A model generated the notes under the pieces. That model ran no database searches. It saw only the letters and a program-made list of their open reading frames with translations, and was not told where the DNA came from. A stretch of DNA of 64,000 nt from Botryotinia globosa (taxonomy: Eukaryota; Ascomycota; Leotiomycetes; Helotiales; Sclerotiniaceae), in assembly GCA_014898425.1 (NCBI GenBank), contig RCSZ01000007.1, positions 372,001-436,000 of the forward strand, given 5' to 3'. Position numbers and translations under genes: made by a program. Positions 1 to 11,903 of the stretch are shown here, in pieces (position 1 is the first letter of the stretch; each line of letters starts with the position of its first letter).

Positions 1-1677
1 TTCTATTGAAATAAAATTCCAAGAAAGAATAATGAGTCAGAGCTATGGGGTACAAAGAGACTGTGTGGGATTAAATATGAAAAGCAGTGAGGGCTATCTG
101 AGATTGGAGAATTTGAAGCATCAGACTAATCAATCTTACCGATGATGAGGCCGGCGATGAGGAAGAAGCCGACGACGAAGGAGGAGATGAGATTGGCGAC
201 AAAGAGGAAGAAGCTGAAGCGGATGAGTACGACGATGAAGCGGAACTTGAGCGAATTGAAGAAGAAGAAGGTGAGGAAGTAGGTGTCGACGCGGACGATG
301 GAGCGGTTGATGAAACCGATGACTGCAAATTTCAGGAGTTAGTGTCTTTTTATCAGAAATTTCATGCAAAATATGAACAGGAATGAATCGAGGGTGAAAA
401 GGGTCATGTGATACGATATCTCAGAAAGACCTTATCATGCGGATCAGACTTACCGATGAGGATGCTGGTGCAGATGAAGCCGGTGAGGAAGAGGATGAGG
501 CTACAACAGACGAATAGATAGTTGAAGATAGCGGAGCGGAAGAATAAGGAGACGGTGTGTAAGCTGGAGGAGTATATGGTGGCGGAGAATAATATGGTGT
601 GGAAGCTGGTGCAGATGAACTAGTATCACTCGACAAAGAAGAAGAATAACTTGAGATAGATGAACTCAAAGTTGAAGTAACTGTTGTTCCAGTAGACGAG
701 GATACTGGAGCAGAAGCAGAAGCCGAAGTAGATGGAGCAGATGAACTAGTCGAAGATGATACTGGGCCACCTGGATTACCATTGCAAGGATCTGTTGATA
801 GCAAGTCTTCGGCGACGTAAAGGTACAAATTTGCTGCACCACCGCATAACTCGGTGGTATTACCATTACAAGTCATTTGACAATTTGACTCATCAACTTT
901 TGCGGTTCCGTTACCCAGTACAACACCACAATAACATTCTTGCGAGTATTCAACTCCAGCAAAAGCATACCCTCCTTCTTTGCATGCTTGAAGACAAGCT
1001 TCGATAGTTAAATCAGCGTCGGGGATTTGGTCTTGTTTCCATGCGAGAGTACGACCATTGGGCCCAAGATCAGAATAACATCCCATTGGTGTGTAATCAG
1101 AAATGGTAGTACTATCGACCGTCGGGAATGTGGTATCTTGGTAAACTGAGAGGATGTCATTCCCACCGCACGATTCAGTATTATCCCCAGTGCATGGGAA
1201 GGAACAATCTGATTCGGACGTCTGTGGGCCACCAACAGAGGCACCGCAAAAACATTCTCCATAACTGTAAACAAGTCAGTAATGGTTTGGTGCTTTCAAG
1301 TAGAGGAATGTAGCCATCTGTCGCTGGTATGTTTCGAAATATTGCGCCTGTACTCACTATTCTAATCCAGCATATTTATATCCATTACCTACAATACATT
1401 AGTTACCACTCGATAGACGAAAATTTTCAAAGACTTTACCTTTACAGAAATCAACACAAATTTCAACTGTCATGTTTTGACTATTTAGATCGGTCCTGAA
1501 TAACAAAGCGTTTGGGGAGCTTGGATCTATGAAACAGCCTGCATAAACAAAATCTGTGGTGTTTGTACAAGTAGGAAGCTCTGGTGCCCATCTTTCAGTC
1601 AGTAAAGGACCAGCACCGGTGCCTAAAAAGAGTGTAGTCATTGCTGTTGCAATGGAGAGCGAGGTGAAGCTAAACAT
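1..1677 (-). CDS. WSC-domain secreted or wall-anchored protein, 3' end outside window
   Basis: Two WSC modules in tandem (eight-cysteine carbohydrate-binding folds found in yeast stress sensors and fungal wall enzymes) follow an N-terminal signal sequence. The first runs from YAGCFIDP to CGGND (about residues 37-120), the second from MGCYSDLG to CGGAANLYLY (about 135-215); each has the EYxxECYCG-type core. A long Ser/Thr/Pro-rich stalk, expected to be O-glycosylated, follows. The ATG at 1677 is preferred because upstream in-frame starts are non-ATG. Introns, by donor, acceptor and frame, are 1389-1439, 1265-1357, 323-453 and probably 3-139 (branch CTGAC, acceptor TTTCAATAG), so the last exon and any C-terminal membrane or GPI anchor lie beyond base 1. 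The stalk stays Ser-rich in the spliced frame. A Wsc1-like sensor and a plain WSC secreted protein cannot be separated without the missing end. Confidence 0.82.
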
Positions 1678-3816
1678 CTTGGATAACAATGAGGTTATCA
1701 AAAACAAAATACTGGCAAGCAAGATGTGTCAAAAGAGAACTGGGGATGCTGGAACTGCTTTGAACATGAAGAATAATAAACCGTGAGGATAGGCTGAGAC
1801 AATATATACCCATTCCACACTTGGAAACTATGGTGATGAAGGTACAGTCTTCGTGGAGATAAATCCGGTGTTCGTTTGTGCCAGCAACTAGAAAAATCTC
1901 ACAAAGCTATTCATGTGTTTATTCCTAGTATTAAACACAACATTATTTGCAGATAAAATCGCGTGGCGCATGCATGGTAACTGTACAATCTTTGATGTTG
2001 TGAGCCATTGATAGTATGATAATGAAAAGGTCTAGACATAAAGACAATAGCTGACTATCAAAATCCGACGAATGCACACTTGCTCGGCTTTGAGGCAAGC
2101 CGAGAATATTGCAGATAAATTTCCAAGATACATCATGTAAATTTATCTCGGTGAGATTATCGTGGACTATCACGAGTGGGAGATTTTGATGGTTTTGAGG
2201 CACAGAGGCGCGATAAAGTTTTTTTTCCCGACATCACTTTCAAAGCATACTTGAGCATGTTCTTGATCTCACACTCTTCGGGGCAATTGTCTTTTATCAA
2301 AATACGTCCAATGATGACCGAGCGTTCATGGCAGCTTTAAATATAAGTGAAAAGGCGTTGAGGTCATGATTGATCCTTTCTAGGAAGCATTGATATCGAC
2401 CAGAACATCAAAGTAACGTTCTCTTTCCAAATGGATTGAACTTTCCCGCTTTGAACTTTTTTATGGTTACTGCATCCGTATTAGTCAGGAACGTTAGCAT
2501 CAGATGTCCGACTTGAGATGAAAACCTTGGTATGAATGTAACCATATGATGTTGAAAGCTTTCCATGTACCTCAGTCTATCCACTTGGAACTATTGAAAA
2601 GAAGCAAGCTTCTGCGTATTTTTGTGCGGCTGACATGTAGAATATTGGAAATTGGTACATTTTGTCCCTTCATATGTAGACTACCGTGAACACAATAGAA
2701 TGTGAGTTCCATGTGGAATAAGGAAAATGACAAATACATTTCTAGTTGAGGCGTAACGAATACCAATTAATTGAATATTTGTTGTATGCCTCTGAGTTTG
2801 GAGGAACGACTACTTCACTCGAAGAGGCTGAACGTGTCTCCTATAAGTGGTAACTTGTACTGTATGGAGTGAGAATATTTGTGGAAGTTCGTTGAACCAT
2901 ACATGAAATCTTCTCCACACACTCGGGGGTCTCATTTTGATGCTGCTGTGTAAACCCACAGTACTACTGGAGTATCGTCGCATCAACTTCGTATCCCAAG
3001 ATTCTTCATTCGCTTCAGAACTCTCGTAAATTGGTTCGGGCCGTCAAGTGTAAATATTCTTATGCGGGTATCGTGCATCTATTTGTGCGCCATGACACGT
3101 CCACGAAAATAAGGGCTGAAGTTGTTTGGATCGTGATCAAGCTCTAATTTTGTAAGTTTTCGTGTGTATGAATCGAGTGAGCGGGTCAACGATACGATAC
3201 AGTGCCTCCCCAGATTGGAAGCTCATTTTGAGCTTTCATAGATGATATTTCGTTTCGCAGGTTGAGATCGATATCGTGGAGGAGTTGTGGACTTGCAAGT
3301 TGCACGGGAATTGTTCGACACGTGCCAAAGTAGTGAGTACTGTACAAAGAAGATATTTGTGAAATTTTCTATTGACTTTGATGTATCTTTTCCTGAATAT
3401 ATGCATGAACTCTTCCGGTCAATTCAATCAAATTAGAATGATTGACGTGGTTTGATTAGAGATAGATTTACATCACGTGGATACTATTCCCTGGGCTGTG
3501 TGTCTTGTTGCACATTTCCGAGGTATGAGTTGTGAAAACACACTGATTTGGGCTTCAGAGATTGAAATCTGGTTGGAGAAAGGGTGAGTGGAATGTGATC
3601 TGATTTCTGTGAACATAAATCTAACTTCGAGGTGCCTTCCCATGACAGAACCAACCCAAACATGATTTATCCCACTACATCGTGGTTCTCCTCCTCCCTC
3701 CTTTCCTGCCTGCTCAGGCCTACAGTAAACCAATGCAAGCAACTCCGTTTACTCAACCTTACTCCTACATAAGCCTGTCACCCCTCTTCTTTCTTAGTCT
3801 TCTTACTCCTGCCCTC
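1678..3816. other. intergenic, no supported gene
   Basis: Only short, composition-poor frames occur on either strand. I see no spliced gene, RNA gene or repeat. It contains the 5' region of the WSC gene. Confidence 0.5.
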
Positions 3817-5090
3817 CTAATTCTCCTTGCTCTCTTCATTGTTCTTACTCTCCTCGTTCTTTCTATTCCCCTCAATGTTCTCACTCTCGCCACTTCCTTC
3901 AACCAAAATTACACCACGTAACAAAGCTGCTCTTATCTGGTCCATCAATCCTCTGTCGATGTAGTCCTTCCTGATTAGCTCTCGGAATTCTCCTGTTCTT
4001 TTTCCCCTCTTTGATTTGTCCGTCATAAAGGTCTCATTCCATTTTCTAATTGCTTCCTTGATCCCATCCTTTTGTTTCTGAATGCGAGCTTCGAAATAAG
4101 AGAATGGGTTCTCCAACATAGCTGATTCGGTTTCTTTGAGTGCGTAGATTGCTGACAACCATTTATTGAAAGGCTCTATGCAGGTATTGGCGAATTGATG
4201 GTGCCAAGCTTCGCCGTGCTCATTGAAGATGTTGTAAACTTCACATTCTCCATCCTTATCCCATGTAAGCAATTCTTTGATGTTATTCTGTGTTTCCCCA
4301 AAGACTGTGATAGAGCAGATATCAAACTGATTGTAGAGAGCCATTTGTTCGAGTGTTGTATCCAGATCAATTTGGTGTGCAAACCGATTTCGATCATCTT
4401 TAGTATCCTTCATATCTTCTGGATCATGTACCTGCTGTTTGCGTTGCTTATTTTCCTTGGCAGAGAGGACTAATTCAGCCAATCGATCTCTCATGTTAAC
4501 CACCTCACCAGCGTGTCTTCGCTTTTTGTCATTTTTCAGCTTCCAGATTTCTTCTGTTGAGGTCTTTTTAAATTGTTTCAGCTTCCGGATTTCTTCTGTT
4601 GAGGTCTTTTTAAATTGTTTCAAATCCTTCAAGTCGGCCAGTACCCCATGAAGTGTGAGATTTGTTCTTTCGTGACGAGTGGGATCATTTGTGAGTATTC
4701 TTTCGCATGTGAACGTGTCTCTATGAAGGACCAATGCTGTCAAATCCACATTTCCTTTGATTTTTGATTGCATCGAACCAATGTCACCCGACTCCAACTG
4801 CTTCATACTCTGGGGAGCAAGAGGAACTCTTCCTACCAGAGAATAGGGTATCTTTGTTGCAGTATTCTGTTGAATTCATTGTCAGTATACTATTTCTTTT
4901 TTATCATACAACAAGGTTGATGTTAAAAGACAAACGTAATATTTATGGTATAGATTTGTAGATGTATGGAAAACACAAATAGGGTTACGAACCTGGTCCA
5001 GATTGGATTGACTGGGTGCATTGTTGTGAAACTTGACATGATGTAATCTCGAGGCTGCAACAATACACTCCGGCCGACATTGCCGAAATT
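3817..5090 (-). CDS. coiled-coil protein of unknown function, 5' end unresolved
   Basis: I do not recognise the family. The main exon is open from stop 3817 back past the ATG at 4806 to an acceptor at 4866/4867, encoding a charged Lys/Glu-rich protein. A coiled-coil section lies at about residues 55-130 counted from that ATG, followed by a more globular middle and an acidic Asn/Glu/Ser-rich tail. The open frame upstream of the ATG continues sensibly, and an intron at 4867-4992 (donor GTTCGT, branch CTGAC, acceptor CAACAG) joins it in phase to another open stretch from 4993 to about 5090. That stretch has no ATG, so at least one more 5' exon is expected. Bases 4538-4579 and 4580-4621 are a 42-bp tandem duplication differing at one base; it repeats 14 residues (KQFKKTSTEEI-KL) within the coiled coil. 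If translation began at 4806 the product would be 329 residues. Confidence 0.55.
4538..4621. repeat. in-frame 42-bp tandem duplication
   Basis: Two adjacent 42-bp units, 4538-4579 and 4580-4621, differ at one base (ccaga versus ccgga). The length is a multiple of three, so the coiled-coil reading frame is preserved. Confidence 0.9.
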
Positions 5091-5761
5091 GATAGGTTTT
5101 GACAAATCATTCTCGGGATGTTAACGTTTGATCAGGAGGAGACGAAACAAACATTGGTAGATGAAAAGTCTGTCCTCAGGATGGGACAGTCGTATGCTAA
5201 TGATGGTGGCGACGGTGATGGTTATGGTATACCTTGATGGTAATATTGTTTGTTTTTGCTTCAAGTTTGAGGTATTGGCATTGATCGAGAGTTCTTAAAT
5301 AGTCATTTCAAAGGCGCTCGAGCCATTAGCCAATGTTGCTTCCCAAATTGTTACACTTTTAGCACGTATCACGTGCATATACACTAAATTAGCTTAGCGT
5401 AGATTAAATAATATCTCTTTTACTTTACACACCCTTTACACAAATTTAGTCAAAAGACAGTTGTATGAACTGTAGTGAATGAGATTAAGTCATATGCTGA
5501 CAGCCGTATTGAATGATTGAAATTGAGCATTAAGCAGGACATCAGAAGCCTTTTTTGGACAAAGACTTGTGCCTCCCTGTAAGTAGTTTGAGCTGCTTAG
5601 GCAAATTACGTTTGCCAATCCAAACTGCAAACACAGGTACTTCGCCATCTACAGTCTGGATACAAACAAGAAAGAATAATAGGTGTCTCTTCTTTTGAGC
5701 TTCCTTCTTAGAAAAAAGGAACTGATGCCTAGAATACAAATGATACTGTCATCTGTTGGGA

Positions 5762-6240
5762 TTACAACAGTTTAACAACAATGAAACGGCCAGACCAGGG
5801 GCGGGCTCTTAGAAACAGAAGTTGATAAAAAAAGGGTGAGGAGATAGATACAGTAAACCAAACAAATCCTCCGAGCTGATGAGCTTGCTTGGAACTTTCG
5901 ATTTTCCTTGACAATCGTTCAAGTTCTGCTCCCCAATGTTCTTTATTCTTGATTTCACATCTTTTATTGCTTGATTCCCAATGTCTACTGACAAAGAGTC
6001 CACTTTCATTGAGCGGATTTTCACAACATTACTACAGGACTTTCTTCCCCTTCAATTCTGGTGTAAATGCAGAGGACAAGGAGGATTTGAATCTACTTCG
6101 ATTGATATAGAAGATGAATGCGATGAATGCGATGATTCTAGATAAGTTCTCATTAGCAGCACATAAAGACAGGAAGTTCAGGACCAACAAGGAGATCCAT
6201 GGATAGACTAGGAGCCAGAAGCCCAAAGAGTCAAAGTACC
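5762..6240 (-). CDS. possible small membrane protein, no clear start
   Basis: Two open stretches on the minus strand join in frame when a 48-bp intron at 5990-6035+2 (5990-6037; donor GTAGTA, acceptor TTTGTCAG) is removed. The first encodes one or two hydrophobic segments (FWLLVYPWISLLVLNFLSL and IIAFIAFIFYI). The second encodes a short charged helix and another hydrophobic segment (FVWFTVSISSPFFYQLLF) before the stop at 5762. The joined frame has no internal ATG near its start and is closed upstream by TAG, so a 5' exon would be needed. It may instead be a decayed gene. I do not recognise it. Confidence 0.25.
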
Positions 6241-6799
6241 TAGGTAGCTAAGCGCTGGCAATGAGCAGTGCCTGTCGGCATGACTGGATCAATGATTCAC
6301 TATCAGTGTAGTGAAGGATACTGAATGAATTGAGGAAGAGATGTTTGTGTCTACTGGTATACCTAGTGTGGTGTAGTTGTGCAATGGGAATCGGAATATT
6401 TATTAACCGAATGTTTTAAGCTTACCCTTGTTCGGATCATTTGTAAGCAGAGATCATGTGTTGACAATCTTATAGCCTCACTCACATCCTTGAATCTTAT
6501 TAGATGGTCCACGGGTACCTAGGCATATACGATCCAACAGTTGGTATCGATCGATACCTAGGATTGACACAACAATTTGAACTGAACTGAATTGGATTCA
6601 ATATTCAATGTTCACTTTCGCTTATGTACAGTCACGGAGTAAGAACCAAAGAAAGCAGCAATATGCTCCCACTCTTTGCGTGCTTCGGCGTGTGTCATCT
6701 TTCCGCTTAATCACTGCAATCACTGCAGTCAGCAACAACTAGGTAATTATTACCTAGGTAGACATGCAAAAATTGGTTCAGGCGATGGAGACTCTTATA

Positions 6800-7504
6800 A
6801 GTTGTTGATACGAGCTGTTTACCTGATCTCGGAACTGAAGCATTCCGTGATGGCGATTTACAGACCATACGTTTTCCTCTCGAAGCTGTTGCAAATGGCT
6901 CACTCCGTCGAAGTATCAATTTACGCATAAGAAAAGTCTTGTTGAAGCCGGCACACATTGCTATGTCTCGATGAGCGATGAGGATGATGAATTTTGGTCT
7001 GGAGAATCTGAGTTGCTTGGATACGCTTTCTGGACAAGAGTGGGAAAGAGCGAAGCAGCGAAGAAGTGGCAAACTGATACTTTATTTTCGAGTATGATCT
7101 TCCATGCCTATACTCTCATGAATGCACTAATCATAAAAACAGAATCGGAAAGAACATTGATAGGAGCAGAAGTGTGGTATTCTGAATACTTCCTTGATCG
7201 CGACCGGCTCTGGGATAAGATCCATTACATGAGCAACTTATCAATTGATCATTTTGGCTCGATTCCAGATTATCTATAGTTAGCTGCATTGGCAGTACAT
7301 CCTAAATTTCATCGTCGTGGCATTGGTGGAATGATGCTCAAATATGGAATTGATTTGGCTCAAAAAGAACAAGTTCCCCTTGTACTAGAAGCCTCTCGTG
7401 CTGGAACCCTGCTATATACAAAGAACGGTTTCAGAGAAACTGGAAGAACTGAAATGTTTCCAGATGTGATAGTAGTTGCTATGCAATTGGATCCAAAAGT
7501 TTGA
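6800..7504 (+). pseudogene. GNAT-family N-acetyltransferase, disrupted
   Basis: The protein resembles the fungal GNAT acetyltransferases with a C-terminal acetyl-CoA site. Recognisable pieces are GTHCYVSMSDEDDEFWSG, LLGYAFWTRVGKSEAAKKW, and the acetyl-CoA loop LAVHPKFHRRGIGGMMLKYG followed by VPLVLEASRAGTLLYTKNGF. A 51-bp intron is likely at 7092-7142 (acceptor AAACAG), giving the family-like junction TLFSKSERTLIGAEVWY. Two lesions stop a full-length product. Around 6945-6955 the reading frame that carries the N-terminal part (TEAFRDGDLQTIRF...) shifts into the downstream frame. A TAG at 7277-7279 interrupts IPDYL-LAALAVHPKF in the same frame, directly before the acetyl-CoA loop. No ATG is evident for the 5' part. 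Sequencing error could explain one lesion but not easily both. Confidence 0.72.
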
Positions 7505-7944
7505 TTATCTATTGGTTGCGGGATTGAAATAGATTTAGATGTTTTATTAGTGACAATGTATCTATTCATGGATGTCGTTGGAGACCTCTCGGCTAGCGGT
7601 CTATTTCTCATTCATTCTTTCTTGATTGAATCATATGATCTCTCTAATCACCATAAGTTTTTCAATTTACTCTCATAGAAGTTATGTAGATGGAAGGTCC
7701 GAATGCGCCAGCTTTAGACTCTAGCTGCAATTTACACCTTGAGAATTCCGTCACACAAGCTCTTGTATTGCCTCCATTCAGAGTACGACCGACAGCTTTT
7801 TATGTTTTAGGCAGTTGAAACTCTAAAAAAATGGGTCAGAGTCACAAAACACTTTCCTAAACAGTCCCAGAGTCCTTTAAATGTACTTCTTCCGTACTTT
7901 GGTGAACTTCACAATCGATTTTCACTCAACAACCATTCTCAAGA

Positions 7945-9612
7945 ATGACTTCCTACATGAAAAAGCATTACAGGTCTATTAGTCGCCGCATCTCTGAAGT
8001 GCCAAATTTGAAGACACTGGCAGAGAAGAAGTCGCCCTTGGAACCATTCCCTCTTAGAACACCAAAGCGAGACAAAACATCCGTAGAAGATCAGACGCTC
8101 CAAGACTTGCAGCTTTCCCAAAGTGCGACCCCTGAGAAGAACCATCCGACATTCAGGAATGCAATCACTTCGAAGAACAAGAATACTGACACAATATCTC
8201 CTCCAATCCAAAAATCTAAAGAACCAAGCTCAGCCTCTTCCGAATCGACCATTATCAACACAAGCACCTCACCCATTCCCTCCACAACCCTCTCATCCAC
8301 CATCCCCTCCACCACCAAATCCAACAAAAACGGTCCCGACGAAAAATATCAAATCAACTCTCACCTGCTCTTCGAATCCTCTTTCCCCGGGCACACATAC
8401 ATATCCGTGCATCTCCAACGCCTCCAACATGGTATCTATTCCGATGCGAATCTACACACCAATCACACCTTGCACGTAACATTCATCGCTCTCAGTTTCA
8501 TATTCCATCCCTCTACCCCTGCGCACCGTTTCGAGAGCGCACTAATCGATATCAAAGTCCGTGATCAGAAAGGGAATTTGAGATTCCTCAAATATGCGCC
8601 GCATCAAGCATACGGCAAAATAAGCACAGAGAGTTTGAAGTGGAATTTCCAATTGGGGGCTTCGCTGGGAGTAACGCAGGGACCGGCAAATTTATGTGTA
8701 AAGCCGAGTATTGGGGAGGAGAAAAGTAAAGTTGTAGGGACGATGATGAAGATGTATGTTTTCCTTTCTTTATGCTTCTGCTAGATTTCCTTTTTTGTAT
8801 TCGAGTCATTGATTTTGTCGACGTGTGTATGAAGACAAGGTTCCACACGCAGCACTTTCGAGCATTCGACTCGGTATCCGGATACACTACTTCATTTTTC
8901 GCTCGAGGAAAATGCACAGCAGGAATCGGGGCTTCCGCGGGAATTTACATTTGTGTTCTTGCTTGAGAGACCGAGTGAGAAGCAATGTCCGCCTGTTCAT
9001 ACATTTCATTCTTCTAGACTTCAAATACTTGAGCATCGTATTTCTGAGAAACTGAGGAGTATGAGCGGGAGGGGAAAGAAGGATGAGGATGAAGAGAAAA
9101 ATTGTATGGAATATAGATATGAAGATATAGCTGGGGAGAAAGAAACACCGAAATTACAGGTTGAGAGGTTAGATGGGGATTTCGAAAAGATATTTGGGGA
9201 AGTAGAATTTGAAATTGGAATTGAACCTAAAAGTTTGTTTTTCCTCCTACTTCCCCTCTCCCTCAATCTCCTATCCCAACCTCCCTAACACAAACACCCA
9301 GTATCCAACACTCTCGCCCTCCCCTCTCTATCCTCCTCCCTTCCTACACTCCCCCGCACAGGCGGTTCTTTCCACAACAGCGCGGCACACACCGAAACCA
9401 CCAGAGTTCTTGGTGAAGTAGGCCAGAAATTTCCCACCGAGGGAACGCTCGATAGTATGGGAAAAGTTGAGCATGAAGAGGCGATTTTCCATGGATTGTA
9501 TAATTTTGCGAAGTTGGGAGGAGCGTTTGAGGAACAGGTTAGCTTGCCGGGGGAGAGTGTAGGGAGTAGAGTGCCAGAGTTGGATGGTGGTGGGACTGCG
9601 GGTGGAAAATAG
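7945..9612 (+). CDS. conserved-looking protein of unknown function, three exons
   Basis: I do not recognise the family. Exons 7945-8753, 8835-9232 and 9302-9612 sum to 1518 bases, giving 505 residues. Intron 1 (8754-8834) has a GTATGT donor. Intron 2 (9233-9301) has branch CTAAC and acceptor CACCCAG. The first ~125 residues are basic and Ser/Thr/Pro-rich, likely disordered. A globular region follows (HLLFESSFPGHTYISVHL..., ALIDIKVRDQKGNLRFLKYAPHQAYGK, then QGSTRSTFEHS and SLEENAQQESGLPREFTFVFLLER). The alternating hydrophobic pattern suggests a beta-rich fold. Exon 3 ends in a less ordered Gly-rich tail. No signal peptide or membrane segment is seen. The splice joins are what make the frame continuous; each piece alone looks like a short overlapping frame. 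Confidence 0.65.
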
Positions 9613-10277
9613 GTGAGATGGGGTAGGGTAATGGAACGGCATGGAAGAGTAAAAGCGGTAGATGGTAAATTGTGGGAGTATGTAAGAAAAACATGCATAG
9701 AAGGCATGTGGATTGGATTGGCTAGTGTATACATAATAGGCGGAGTAACATATGTTGTACGAAAGTTTATCCCATATCCCTTTAAGGATATCTTCAGGCA
9801 AAGCAACTCATCAACTTGCGTCAGTCATTTATACCTTCGTCTTGTCCTCGGTTTTTGGGTTTAAAATCATCTGTCATTCTGATATATTTGAAATGAATCA
9901 ATGATCCAAGCGTTTCTCCAGGAAGAAACTTAGGCTTGACTTCAAGCTGGAAAAGGTAAAAATGAGTCCGATCCATCTTCATAAATATTTGAACATGGCG
10001 CAAAACCGTGAACGGATGAAAGATAGGTGCCCTAGAAAAGGGCGCCTTATACTTGAATGAGCTCCATCTCCCGTACAGACGTATATCATCCATACACTAT
10101 GATGTTCATTATCATGTCTCTCGTATGCCTTAAACTCTCAAATATAAATATTGAATCCTCCCCAGTCAGCGATACGGCAAAATACTTGGCGGGAGAAATT
10201 AGTCTCAACCGCTTTCTTCAAACTCCTCCCATATCATCCCAGATCAAATCTTCAGCCCAATCCTTGATCCTATCTCT
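9613..10277. other. intergenic between convergent genes
   Basis: This lies between the 3' ends of the unknown protein (+) and the NatB subunit gene (-). I see no gene, RNA or repeat in it; both terminators must lie here. Confidence 0.5.
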
Positions 10278-10865
10278 TTACCAAACATCCTCCGGCATAA
10301 CCTCAAAACTCTCCCCATTCTCTCTAACATGTTTTAGATTCTTATCCCTCCTCAACGGTTTCCGCATATCATACGCATCCTCCCCCTCTCCCTCATCCAC
10401 CTCTTCTCCCCCCACAAACTCGTTATAATATCCTTTCACCGTCCTAAAAACACTATATCCCAGTCCTTTATAGAGTTCTTGCGCAATCATATTGCTCTTC
10501 CTCACAAACAAATCCACAAACCAAGCATCATATTCTTCTCCTCCTTTCTCTAAAACTTGAGACAAAGTCCTCGCAAGACCTAATCGACGTGCAGAGGGAG
10601 AAACTGTGAGAGCAGTGATATGTGCGTGCCATGGTAGGTAATGCGGAGATTGTGAGAGAAGCATGGATTGTGGAGAGGATTCTGTTTTGCCCATTATGTA
10701 ACCGGTGATGGCAGAAGAAGGAGATAGAGCGACGGTAAAGAGATGTGGCCATCGTGCTAGATAGGAGAAGTAGAAACTGAGATCGTAGGTTTCAGTTAAG
10801 GGGTCGAGGTTTGTAGGATTGAACTTTAGAACGTCAAGAGCGGAAAAGGGGCGAAGGGTTGTCAT
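10278..10865 (-). CDS. nat3: N-terminal acetyltransferase B catalytic subunit (Naa20/Nat3)
   Basis: This enzyme acetylates the initiator methionine of proteins starting Met-Asp/Glu/Asn/Gln, as the catalytic half of NatB with the Mdm20/Naa25 partner at the ribosome. The intronless 195-residue frame opens MTTLRPFSALDVLKFNPTNL, the hallmark Naa20 start. It continues through the LTETYDLSFYFSYLARWPHL substrate region, the GNAT core ITALTVSPSARRLGLARTL with the RRxGLA acetyl-CoA loop at about residue 94, and the LFVRKSNMIAQELYKGLGYSVFRTVKGYY tail typical of the family. The acidic stretch after residue 150 and the basic C-terminus are also normal for fungal orthologs. Length and start agree with the family. 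It converges on the unknown gene ending at 9612. Confidence 0.93.
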   Translation of the reverse strand: MTTLRPFSALDVLKFNPTNLDPLTETYDLSFYFSYLARWPHLFTVALSPSSAITGYIMGKTESSPQSMLLSQSPHYLPWHAHITALTVSPSARRLGLARTLSQVLEKGGEEYDAWFVDLFVRKSNMIAQELYKGLGYSVFRTVKGYYNEFVGGEEVDEGEGEDAYDMRKPLRRDKNLKHVRENGESFEVMPEDVW

Positions 10866-11903
10866 TTTGATGAGGGGTAGTGGGATGGTGGTTCTTGGAC
10901 TGATGTTGCGATGGTGATTTTTAAGCTGCTTGGAGCTCTGATGGATGACTTTGTACTCAAAGATCTCTTGTATTGTTAAGTGTACGATTTATGACGTTTC
11001 GGTATATTTTTTATGAGGTCTTTTGAGAGTATGGTGAGCTGCGGGAAAATTCGTGTGTCATGAAAGATAGTTTGTAGCTACAACAGAACTCAAAACCATA
11101 AACCAAAAATATATTGCCATTTGTCACCGCTATCATCGAGTACCGAACGCCGATGATAATGCGGCACATCCAGAATCAACCGTTGCAAGGAACTTATTAC
11201 TTGCTTGTCTAAGGTTATTGGATAAGACTCTCATTTTTTATACTTCCAAAACACCAAAGTAATACGTTCAACTGAGAGAAAACCAAGATGGGATAGTAGG
11301 TACGAATTCTTTCCTGTCAAACCGCAGATAGATACAGATACCTCCTTCAACCTACCTCATCGCCAAGTGTCACATCATCTCAGATAAGGATTAGACTTCC
11401 AGGGACCCATCAATCCTCCTCGCCAAACCATCTTGCACGGTGTTTTACTCTGCGCTGGTTCACAATAATAATAAAAGCGAGATTTGATATCACATTTGAG
11501 GACTACCCTGTTGACATTAGCTGTTGTTTGGTGCTATAACAAGGTTCAAGTGTCTTTGGGTTTCTACGTCGACAATACAGCGAAGAAGAGGAAAAGAAAC
11601 ATTGTTGTTTTACTAACCATCTATATTTGTGCGCGGAGTCATATTCACTCACTCATACCATTACTACGACTCCTACGACTTTGCTACGGCTTTTCAGGAA
11701 TACGAATATTGGTTCATATTGCAGATCGAAATAAATTCGTTTTAGGAAATCGAATAGGAGAGAATATATTACATACGGCTGTAGGAAATCATACCACATC
11801 AAACGGAAGGAAAACATAAAAGAACACCGCATACGATTCTGAATCACAAAATTCCCTAAAGACAATAGAAAGACCGAGAGATTAAACTTCGATACTTGTC
11901 AAA
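10866..11903. other. intergenic between divergent genes
   Basis: This is the shared upstream region of the NatB subunit gene (-) and the acidic two-exon gene (+). Only short unconvincing frames are present. No TATA box could be placed with confidence. Confidence 0.45.

Noticed and set aside
9285..9806. Minus-strand frames of 157-173 codons opposite exon 3 of the unknown protein
   Set aside because: They overlap a spliced plus-strand exon in good frame and show no family features.
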